A stretch of 64,000 bases of DNA from Plicaturopsis crispa FD-325 SS-3. Taxonomy: Eukaryota > Basidiomycota > Agaricomycetes > Amylocorticiales > Amylocorticiaceae. A program made the translations under genes and the position numbers. Location: contig KN832561.1 of NCBI GenBank assembly GCA_000827205.1, forward strand, positions 600,153 through 664,152, written 5' to 3'. The notes beneath the pieces were generated by a model that searched no databases, was not told the origin of the DNA, and was given only the letters and a program-made list of their open reading frames with translations. Position 1 is the first letter of the stretch. The number at the start of each line of letters is the position of its first letter. Below, one piece after another: positions 54,702-64,000 of this stretch.

Positions 54702-56352
54702 TTATCGAAGGGTTCCTTGGGCGCCTGGTACGAAAGGCATACGCTGACCTCCAGGGGCAGCAGCGCGAGACGGGGCTCTTGATCCAGAAGACGGTCCGAG
54801 TGCCGGCATGAAGCGCTGCTGATTCGTCGACGGAGTAGGAGGCACAAAGCGCTGAGCGGTACCAGGAGGCTTGAAGCGATTCGATCCAGCAGGCTGGAGC
54901 CGGCGATTGGACTGAGGTGTCGCCTGCACAGAGTTGGATTGCAGAAGACGCGGCTGTCCTTGCGCTTGCATCGGCGGCGGCATTGACGGCGGTGCCATTG
55001 ACCTGCGATCGCGATTAGGAGGGGGTCCGGGGCGCGGGGTAGAGTACGGCCCGCCTCCCTGAGTCTGTCGTCCCGGTACGAGGTTGGTATTAGCTTGCTG
55101 TGTCGGTGGGAGCATCGTTCTGCGATGCTGTTCTGGCGCTCCCCGAGCGTGGGCCTGGCGAAGCGGGGCGGCCTGTGCGTGCGACAAGACTTGCGCCTGG
55201 AATTGCTGAGTCTGCGGCGGTGCGTATGCGTACTGCCTGTAAAGAGGTTGGCAAACATACGGGTATCAGACCCGCCACTGAGAAGAAAGGTATTTACTCG
55301 ATAAATCGTCCTGTGCCAGGCCTCTCTATTTGGTGTTGGTAGCTATCGCTGCTATTGCCGCCGCTTGCACCCGCGGACGCACGGTTGTCCTCCTGATGGG
55401 CCGAAAGACTTGGGGCTTGCTGACCAGCGGGTAAAGTAAGTCTGCTTGGTCCGACGGGGATGCCATTCGAGTGGGGGCTGGAGCTGGTTCCACCATGAGA
55501 TCTGCGCAGCCTGCTTTATAAATGTGGTTAATCAAGTGTCCACAACTCGACCTCACCTGCGCGAAGCCGTCATGGGGCGCTTCCCGTTAGAATTAAAGCT
55601 GTCCGACGGCTGGGCGCCTTCTTGATGTCGTGGGCCGTATCCGGCATATTGTCGGAGTTGATTGTTTTCCGCTCTGAGTTCGTCTACCTCCCTATCCAGA
55701 TGTTTTCAGCTGTTAGAATGGTGGGGCCCGGTACGAAAACGAAGTTGATAGTACGGGAGAACACCTTTTGAGCGCCTTAGCATTGGGGAGTTCGGCTTTG
55801 AAGCGTTCTAGCAAGGCTCGGTGCTGAGCATACTTTGCCTTGTAGTACCGTATCTGCGAGGCCATGGTCTCTTGCTGAAACTAAAGCGAAAGAAATACGC
55901 GTAACATTGTAAGTTGTAGAAATGTCGTGCTAAGAACGTGTGCACACCTTCGCAGCATTCGCGACCGCGTCGAAGCCATGAGGCACAGACCGGAACCAAT
56001 CTGACATGGGAGCTTCGAGCTATCCATATATACTCTCAGTGGCGAGAGGTTCCGCAAGGAGATAGTACGCACATCACGTTGGAGCGGGACAAGTTGTATT
56101 CCTCTCTCCCCACATTGGGCACAACTCTGATCGGCGTCTAGATAAGTTGAAACATGAGGGTTCGTTTGACCATGTAGGATGAATGAGAGACGAACTGAGA
56201 TGGTTGTTGCAAATAACATGGCCGCATTCCGTCAGCCAGAATGGAATCTGAGGGGGGTGCCCAGGCTCGGAGGCGAACGACAAATGGCATCGGTTGCAGC
56301 AGACAAACTCCCAGAAATCGAAAGCTTGAGGCGAGGAAGATATTTGCGACAT
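54702..56352 (-). CDS. Zip3/HEI10/RNF212-like RING protein (meiotic crossover factor candidate)
   Basis: ATG at 56352 (MSQISSSPQAFDFWEFVC). A compact N-terminal RING has CCNRC, LTECGHVICNNHL and CAQCGERGIQLVPL, with the short loop of the Zip3/Cst9/RNF212/HEI10 group. Next is a coiled coil: FQQETMASQIRYYKAKYAQH, RALLERFKAELPNAKALKR and DELRAENNQLRQY. The C-terminal half is a Ser/Pro/Gln-rich tail with many S-P and arginine sites, ending RMPFVPGAQGTLR. RING plus coiled coil plus disordered tail is the plan of SUMO/ubiquitin ligases that mark crossovers on the synaptonemal complex. The meiotic role is inferred from architecture only. Five or six exons. Confidence 0.72.
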
Positions 56353-56951
56353 TTATCTGCTGCAGTAGCTGCTGCTCAGGCAAACCGATACCCTTTGCGT
56401 CGATGATGGAAGTAGAGGAAAGAAAGACGACTGGCAAGACTGGCCAGGAAACTTGGGAGTTCGACGCGCCGAATGCGGCCGTTTTATTCCCACGTGATCG
56501 CGTTTCATAGACGTGTTTGTGGCGGCGCTTGTCTCTTGTCTTTCCTCGCCACAAATCTTGTCTACAATTTTGTTGTACTTTTGTCCCGTTGGATGGTCGC
56601 GACAGTGAAAATACCCACCCGCACATCGCGATAAAAGCACAAGGATGCGCAATCGGAGTCGAGGATCATCTCATTCAGACGGGCGCTAAAGTGATAACAT
56701 ACGGGCCGCGGATACTGCCCCGGTCACAAATTGACATGATTACAGGGTGTATGCCTCGAGGTGTTTTGATGCGTGTCAAAATAGGAACAAGGTCGAGCTG
56801 TAGGGTGGCGATGGCAGGCGATGCCCAAAAGATATAGTGGGACCTACTAGTACATAGCCGACGGGCGTCTGTTGGATTCAGAAGAAGAGCCCTGTCACCG
56901 GCCTTGCGACGTCCTTGTTTCTGCCCACATCGCTCCTTGCGACCTGCAGCC
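56353..56951. promoter_or_regulatory. Divergent region of the Zip3-like and JmjC genes
   Basis: 599 bp holding both promoters. No convincing site. Frames on either strand here are unsupported. Confidence 0.45.
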
Positions 56952-59900
56952 ATGGAGGCCATGCGAAAGCGACTCATGCAAGCCAAAGTTTCCTGGGGCG
57001 CCGAATGCTCGACAGCCTGGATAGCAGCACTCGAGTCGGCGCCTCAAGCCAGACCGGAATCGGAATCGGAATCGGAACGAGCGTCGCCCTTCGACTCGTC
57101 GACCGCCGTCGACGACGCGCCACAAGAAACGTCCTGCGAGATGGACTCTGACTACACGAATCAAGACGACTTTGCGCATAGGAAATCATTCATAACGTCC
57201 TGGGAGTGGACCGTGGAAAGCCTCGTCGCGTCGGGGCCGCGATTTTTGCCTGTGCCCCGAGTGTCGGCACTTCAATCGCCACAGGAGCTGCAGGATGCAA
57301 TCGACAAGCACGAGCGAACTGGAATCCCGTTGGTCATAGAAAATTGGCACAATCACGCGAAATGGCCGAAAGATATATTTGACGTCGAGTGGTTTCGCGA
57401 GCACGCAAACAAAGGTGCGTCCAGTTTACCTCTACCTATGGAATATTTCTTATACTGCAAGTGTACAGAGGCAAATGCGCGTAATGTGCGCAATTGGAGC
57501 GATAGATCCCTGCCAATGCCTGAACTGATAGACATATTGCGTGCCGCGACACCGTTCAGCACTCCAGAAGGTGCGTCGTTATGTGGCCGGCAAGCTGTGC
57601 TCCATGATACTAATGCCTTTGTACGCAGAAACTGAGAGATGGTACGGTAAGGACGCTGAGTGTCCGGAAGCCTGGACAGAGTGGCTCGAAAAGGGCGGCG
57701 TTATTCCACAATCGCTTATTCGATACGGCTCCAACGATCTGCTGCAATACCTCCCGAAAACAGTTCGTATCCTCCTCCCTGTATGCCCCGTCATTGGAAA
57801 TGGAAGTTAACACGCGATTTCGTCACAGGGTGACGGTGCTCACGCAGTCGAAACATTGATGTGCTACCTGGGCGTCGGCGATACATTCACACCCTGCCAC
57901 AAGGACCTATGTGGCTCATCTGGCCAAAACATCATGTGCTACACGGAGAACGGTGGCTCGTCCTTCTGGTTTATGACTGAGAGCGCCTCTGCACCTGCAG
58001 CTGCTGAATATTTTCACCGACTGAAGGAGGAGCTGGACCTGGAAACGCATGCAATCACTGTCGATGAGCTTGCCAAGGCACCTTTCAAGGTCTACGTCGT
58101 GGAGCAGAAGCTGGGCGATATGGTTCTTGTGCCGCCGAGGAGTTGTCATCAAGTCGTTAACCATGGGGGAATAACCATCAAGGCGTCTTGGTCCCGAATG
58201 ACGCTGAAAGGTCTGACCGCGGCCCTGTATCACGAACTTCCCATTTATCGACGGTGCGTTGGATTGCCGTTCATTATTTGCTAACTACAATGCTGATCAG
58301 TTTTATCGCGCAGGGTTTGTCGTAAGGAGACTTACCGCGTGAAATCCAATATCTATAGCGCTCTCCAACATTATACATCTGAACTCGAAGGTACAACAAT
58401 CAATCCTGGTGAAGGCGCCCCTTCTGTTCGCAATTTGGCTCGGACCGTTCTCGAACTACTCAGAATGCTCGATGACATTCTCGTGGAGGAATGGTGCGAA
58501 GGCCATGGCGCGATGGAGGGCCTGGGGATATCCACACCGACGCCGAACTCGCCCGAAGATTTCTCTGAACACGTCGAATGCGACTTCTGTGGTGCCGACA
58601 TATTCCAGAGCTTTTTCGAGTGTCCGAAGTGTCCTCCGCCCGGGGCGATTTCGGATAGCCGGGAGGGCAGCCCGGAGGGCGGTCTTACCCTGTGTGCAGC
58701 GTGCTACGTCGAAGGCCGGAGCTGCGCGTGCGAGATTATGGAGCCGATGCAGTGCCGCCCTTTCAGCAATTTACTGCGGACGCGTAACAAAGCCATGCAG
58801 GTCCTCCGTGACTCTCAAGCAACGGAGGAACTTTTCACAGGTCAGATTGCACTGACCGAGCTTAGCGAGGACCAGCTCTTCAGGTAAGTGGTACTCTAAT
58901 AGCTGTTCTGCCTCACCTCTCAATCGGCATGCGGGCCTCGGTAGCCCACCTCCAGACGGCCCTTTGAAGATCTTCGAGGCAGCTTGCATTCTTCGAAAGA
59001 CTCGTCGAGCGATGAGCCTGAAAACCCCTCCTGGAACCGTAAGTCGGATCCATGTCATGCCCTACCGCGATTTCTCATCGAAGCATTGCACATATGTAGA
59101 AGGCCACACGAAGCTGCACCACCCGAGTTGCACCATCCCATATAGTCCTGCATGCGTCTTCATTACTTTGCAGGAAATGTCACTCCCGCAAATGTTTCCA
59201 CCACATCCTTACGGACTCTTACGTCCATTCGGCGGAGGCGATTCTGGCGGGTACTCAATCTGCGGACGATGAGTTCTGGCACGTTCGGCACCAGGCGGGG
59301 CGTTCAGAGTTCCAAGACGCGAAGGCAGGGCTTGCGCAGGCGGAGAGGGACGGAGTCCGGCCCAATCCGCGGCATAAGCTGGCTGAAACAGCGTTGGTCT
59401 ATAGTACATGCAAGCCGATAGACAAACAGTCGACCTGTCCGGGGTGGTATGACAGATATGTGCAAATCTCCGATGTATGTTGATTGTAGTCTCTACTCGC
59501 TATAGACCTGATTCTCACGTACGAGTTGGAATTCAGATACCTATATCCACCGCGAAGCAGACTGTAGAGATCGTTTTGGAAGAGCTCCCAAAACCATCCC
59601 CGTCTAGTTCCGCCGGCGATCTGTCTCCCCTGGAGGCACTCACTCCATTGTCCTCGCCGGAGCAGATGTTCTCTGCCCTCCCTGAGGCAAATGACCAGGC
59701 AATGGGCGACCCTGTCAGAGCACCGAGTCCCTTGCCTTCCCCGACCTCGTCAGAGCATTCTGTTGGTCCGAAAGTGTTGGCAAAGCTTCCGGAGTCATCG
59801 TCGAGGAAAAGAAAGCGGCCAATGGAGGTTTTCGACGGAGTAGTACTTCCCCCGGTCCCCTCCTCGTCCTTGCGAGGTTTTCGTTCAGAGGCGCCGTCAA

Positions 59901-62350
59901 GACCTCCGACGAGCCAATCCTCAAGCGCTATGGAGGTTGATGCTATGACGGTACGTTCATCTGCCAATCATGTGGCCCAGCGCTCGTGACGACAACTATG
60001 CTTCCAGTCTATCCAGTCACCCCCGCGAAATGCTGACGCACTGTCGGAGCCTATAGGCCCACCTCACAACAAGAAAGCGAAAGCAAGTCCGAGCCAACCA
60101 CTCACTCGGCGAGAACTGAGGGCCGCCAAGAATTTGAATCACTCGACACCAGGCCATCGGCAGATCTCGCGATCGAACCACAGTGTACCAAGGTCTCCGC
60201 AGACTGCCAAACGGGTCCCTTCTGGCAGTGTAGCCTCACCGACTCGTCCCGTCGACATCGCACAGGACAAGCCCCGCGGTGATCGTCCTAGACCGCAGCC
60301 CAAGAAGACTCGGCCGCTAGCGAAAGACTCGGGGCCGTCATCTGAAGCTGGGCCGTCGCACGCAGCTGCTCTTGCGGATAGTATTAGCAATGCCCTCCGG
60401 ACAAAACCCGTCAGCCGCCCTCTGGCCTCGACCAGTGGCACCCAATCCCAGGATCACCGTCCTATTGTAGCAATTCCAGATATCACTAAACACACCTCGC
60501 AACCTGTCGTCGCGCCACCGCCTGCTGCGCCACCATCCGCCTCTCCGGCCGTGATCGCATCGCCTGCAACTACGTCGCAGCCGGCGGTTACGCGATCAGC
60601 TCCGACGAGCCAACAAGATTCCGACAAGATCATGAAGCTCATGGAAGACATGAAGTCCTCGCAGGATAGATGGAGGAAAGAAGTGGAGAAACAAGCTACC
60701 GAGAGCCGTGCAGCCGCAGCTGAGGCCATCGAGAAGGTGCACATGCTCGAAAAGAGAATGTCAGAGAATCGCGAGCTCGCAGACAAGGATATTCGCCGCA
60801 TGCAGGAGGACCATAGCGCAAAGGTGGAGAGACTGGAGGCGAAGATAACGAACATGGAAAACGAGTTGAAGGTCAAGAATTCACGGGAAGCACAGCTCCA
60901 GAAGAGCCTCACAGCGTGCCGGAACACTATCGACAAACAAGAGCATAATTTCAAGGCGCATCTCGATTCCCTGCAGAAGCGCGTCAAGGACACGCTTAAC
61001 GAACAGTCTTCAAAATTGCAAACGGAACTCGCCAAAGTTCAATCGCATCTCGATGGCCTGCAAAACCTAATGCCCCTTCAAGCTGAAGTTAGGGATACTA
61101 GGTTAGACGATAATCAAGCTCTTATCAGGGAAGTCATCAATGCTATTCGTTCGACGCCCGCTCCGGTACGCGGTCCAATAGTCATCGAGCAGAACGCGCT
61201 CTCCAATGCAATGTGGGAGGAGCAGATGCAGGAACGGATGAATCTTAGCTGGGGCAGACCAGTGAGTCCGAAGAGTGTTGAGTGCAACATCGATCAGGCT
61301 AACATGCTGCAGCTCCCGCCAGCAGGGTGGAACACAGGAGCTTGGCAGAACACGAGTGGACCAAATTATCAACAGTTCTCGGGACCCACACCTCTCGCCG
61401 GTGTTGGCCCAAGGTTCGGAGACTTTGGGCCTCGCAATAGCAATTTTAAGATGAACAACCGAGGAAAGCCTAGGATGAAATTTTCCGGACAATTCCATCC
61501 TTCTAACGGTCCCGGAAACTTCCAACGTGCGTTTCGTATCACTGCAATAGTCCGTTAGTCTGACAATATTCCAGAGCGCGCTCAAGCCGACATGACTACA
61601 TCCCGTTTTGAGCCTGATTCACAGCCACGCCCGCAAAGCAGTGGACGGGACACCCAGAAGCGGGACTCGGGCCACCGCAATACGTCCTCCGCAGCAGGGG
61701 GCCAACTTTCTGACACGAACGGAGAGCCTTCCAGATCCTCAACGGGTCATGGCGCCGGTCAAAACGAAAGTACGTGGACTTAGCGCCACCTAACCCAGCC
61801 TCGGCTAATGCTTCTCGCTGTCGCAGCTCATTCTGAAGATAGACATGGAACCACAAAGGGGCGGAGGAAATCTCGCTTCGAAGATCGTATACCGACAGGA
61901 GTCGGTGCCAGTCCTGCTACGCCTGAGCCCGAGCCCTCGGAGCATGCCTCTGGAGATGGCCGGAGCCCAGGTAGCCCTGCCGATTTGGCTGAAAGCGTTC
62001 AAAACGAGGCGAGGGGTCCTCCTGCCCGTCCCAACGAGACGCCACGCGACCATCGGCGTGAGTACCTTGATCACATTCTTTATCAAACAACAATGGCCCA
62101 TATGCGTACTTGTGTAGGCTCCCTCTCAGTGGACCACTGGGAGGACAACTACGAGACACCAGGAGACCCTCCTGCAGATCGTGAGCGGTTGAAGACGCAA
62201 CCCTCCAAAGAGAAGCACGACGCACGCGACCAGCTCGCCATGAAACCTCCACCGTATATGCCTCCAGGTAAATAATCATGAATCATGTTCGACGCTGAAG
62301 CTCACGTTCCGTTCGTAGCTGAGAACCCTTGGGCGAATGCAGGCCCATGA
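56952..62350 (+). CDS. Long JmjC-domain protein with zinc fingers and coiled coil (putative histone demethylase)
   Basis: ATG at 56952 (MEAMRKRLMQAKVSWGAE). The JmjC fold covers roughly the first 450 residues: GIPLVIENWHNHAKWPKDIF, SLIRYGSNDLLQYLPKTV, VETLMCYLGVGDTFTPCHKD (HxD-type iron ligands), and MVLVPPRSCHQVVNHGG with the third ligand. A cysteine cluster follows (CDFCGADIFQSFFECPKCPP, LCAACYVEGRSCACEIM, LLCRKCHSRKCF), like zf-4CXXC_R1. The next ~250 residues are Ser/Pro-rich with KKAKAS and SSRKRKRP nuclear signals. A coiled coil lies at about 60.6-61.1 kb (KIMKLMEDMKSSQDRWRKEV to KLQTELAKVQSHLDGLQNLM). It ends AENPWANAGP. Long exon 60.01-61.53 kb; introns at the end are short. Demethylase activity is inferred. 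Confidence 0.82.
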
Positions 62351-62933
62351 TCGTTTCTGTGGATCCTATCATGTCTTGTCCGGACGGAATCTGTCACTAT
62401 CCTATGCTCAAACTTGCATGCTTTGTATCTGTTTTCTGGAAGGACATCATTATGCGTTTTTGCTGTCTTGCAGTATATTCCATCTTGCTATCCATGTCTG
62501 TCTGTCATACCTTCCATATCTACATATCCTTGTATGTGTATACCCTACCTATCACTTCGGAGTCGTCTGGACCATGATCAACCGGATACAAGTCTACCTA
62601 CCTCTACGTATACCTTAGTACATACTCACCTCACACTGGCACCTACGGATTTCCCGATCCCAGTCTACGCGTATAGATTCAATTTATCGCTACTCTGAGC
62701 TTCACCCCGGGAAAGATAGATTTATGGCCACATCCAACACTTGAATCGCCATCGATGCCTAATGGTAGAAGATTATCGAAAGAACTAAGAGCGGGGTATA
62801 AGAGTAGCAGGTAATGATTGGATATGTGGCGGCCTCTGGGACGCGGAGAACGAGGGCAAAGCATGAAGACTAGCTGTAGTGGGGGGCATGACGAATCCAA
62901 AAGGATGAAGGGAGATAAATGGAGAGGAGTAGA
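62351..62933. other. Convergent intergenic spacer
   Basis: 583 bp between the JmjC and casein kinase 3' ends. T- and C-rich tracts at 62400-62700 look like 3' UTR. No gene recognised. Confidence 0.5.
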
Positions 62934-64000
62934 TCAACCACACCGACATGTGAGGATCCGCCACAGACCACCCTTCGGCCGCGGCTCGCCATCCTGGCCA
63001 AACTCGTCCCCGTGAGAGACGCCAATGTCCCCGCCCCGCGCACGCACGGCACTCACAGCTGGCGGCGCTGCGCCGACACTCGACACCATCGGCGACGCAC
63101 GGCCGTACTGCTGCCCGTTGTACGCGTCCTCGTATTCCTGGCCCCCGTGAGCGTTAGCGTATGGGTGCGCGCCGCCCTGGCTGGCACGATTCTGCGAGCC
63201 CACCGGGACATTCACCTGAGCAGCAGCAGACCCCGGGGTCTGTTGACCTGATGTGTTCGCGCCCCCGGGAGTGAGCGCAGCAGGAACTTTCCGCTGCTTT
63301 GAGCCATGGCGGACAAGAGCCGGGGACGGAGGAACGATTGCTTGAGACGCACGCCGTCGCTGCTCCGAGTCCCGGCGGCGGTCCTGAGGGCCTTGCGGTA
63401 TACCGGCATTCTGTATTTGGGACAAGATCTGGTTCTGGCCCTAAGGGTGGAGTAAGATTCCCCGTTGCATGAAGTCTTGGTTATGCTTACCATCGCCCCG
63501 TCTAAGCCCCGTCCGCCTGTAATATGCATTAGATGGTTTCAAGCGTCTTAAGCAGCAACCAGCACATACCATTCAGCATATTCCAGTCGAAGACACCGTC
63601 ATCTACGTCGTTGTTGTTCTTCATGACCTTCGAAAAGAGTTCCCGCAAGAATTCATAATCGGGTGCTTCCTCAAAACCAAGCTTCCGGACATAGTTCAGG
63701 TAGATACCGAACTCCTCTGTGGTGATAGCAAATTTAGCCATGGTCAGTCACTATTCAGACAGAAGAGAACGCACCGGGATAGCCCTCGCATAATTCCTTG
63801 ATAGGCGTTGTCTGCTTCTTCTCCCCGATCTTTTCGTATTTCTGTTTGTTCGTAGCGGCTTTGAGACCTTGCCACGGTAAGCTCCCGCGCAGAAAATACA
63901 TAAAGACGTGGCCAAGAGCTTCTAGGTCGTCTCGTCGTGATTGTTCTGTTGCGTGGTACGGTGAGCACCGTTGAGCGCAGACAGAGTGTAAGGCATACCT
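62934..64000 (-). CDS. Casein kinase I, C-terminal part (runs off the window)
   Basis: The 3' exons of a Yck/CK1-gamma-type kinase. The C-lobe is seen in [77 protein letters not shown] and [10 protein letters not shown] Gln/Ser/Gly-rich tail of about 190 residues follows and ends [10 protein letters not shown]; the cysteines near the end could be lipidated, as in yeast Yck1/Yck2, which sit at the plasma membrane. The donor GTATGC at 63998 shows that only two bases of the next exon remain at the window edge. Small exons (for example 27 nt near 63.50 kb) lie between kinase and tail. Confidence 0.9.

Noticed and set aside
54479-55258. 259-codon minus-strand frame
   Set aside because: Alternate frame over the Zip3-like gene's Ser/Arg-rich tail; no recognisable domain.
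1-64000. LTR, virus-like or long autonomous transposon
   Set aside because: No reverse transcriptase, integrase, capsid or transposase motif seen in any frame; only short TIR elements were found.

Overview
The window is nuclear DNA of a filamentous basidiomycete, most likely an Agaricomycete. Genes lie 50-600 bp apart on both strands and are cut by many small introns, mostly 45-65 nt with GT-AG ends. The protein set (a TKL-type kinase, a secreted GMC oxidoreductase, a C2H2 plus fungal-specific transcription factor, a Zip3/HEI10-like RING protein, a long JmjC protein) fits that group. I found no retrovirus-like, LTR or virus-derived element, no rRNA and no CRISPR array.

Layout. 1-8.6 kb: 5' part of VPS11 (-), ATP18 (+), a SWIM/RING ubiquitin ligase (-), two tandem copies of a cis-prenyltransferase (+), an unassigned stretch, and an unknown membrane protein (+). 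9-25 kb: an MFS transporter (-), mitochondrial ribosomal protein uL3m (-), an RRN6-like Pol I factor (+), a mitochondrial carrier (+), a 2-oxoglutarate/Fe(II) oxygenase (+), UFD1 (-), CCT4 (+) and an intron-bearing tRNA-Phe (-). 25-43 kb: a zinc-finger transcription factor (-), NMT1 (-), UBA3 (-), RCL1 (+), NPR2 (-), OGG1 (+), ECM2/SLT11 (+) and a YeeE/YedE-type membrane protein (-). 43-56 kb: a DUF726 lipase-like protein (-), a TKL kinase (-), a short DNA element with 9-bp target duplication, a GMC oxidoreductase (-) with another short DNA element inside one intron, a LEA_2 membrane protein (-), and a Zip3/HEI10-like RING protein (-). 57-64 kb: a JmjC zinc-finger coiled-coil protein (+) and the 3' part of a casein kinase I (-).

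Most genes are housekeeping and not an operon-like pathway. At least seven pairs are divergent from a shared 150-600 bp gap: VPS11/ATP18, SWIM-RING/cis-PT, uL3m/RRN6, UFD1/CCT4, UBA3/RCL1, NPR2/OGG1 and Zip3-like/JmjC. The most unusual content is (1) the tandem cis-prenyltransferase pair, (2) a 921-bp TIR element with opposed tRNA-like Pol III boxes sitting in a GMC intron, (3) a 696-bp Mutator-like TIR element 0.4 kb from the end of that gene, and (4) a short dispersed repeat upstream of NMT1 that recurs near 47.66 kb. Exon borders were read by eye from splice signals, reading frame and family conservation; none was tested against transcripts.
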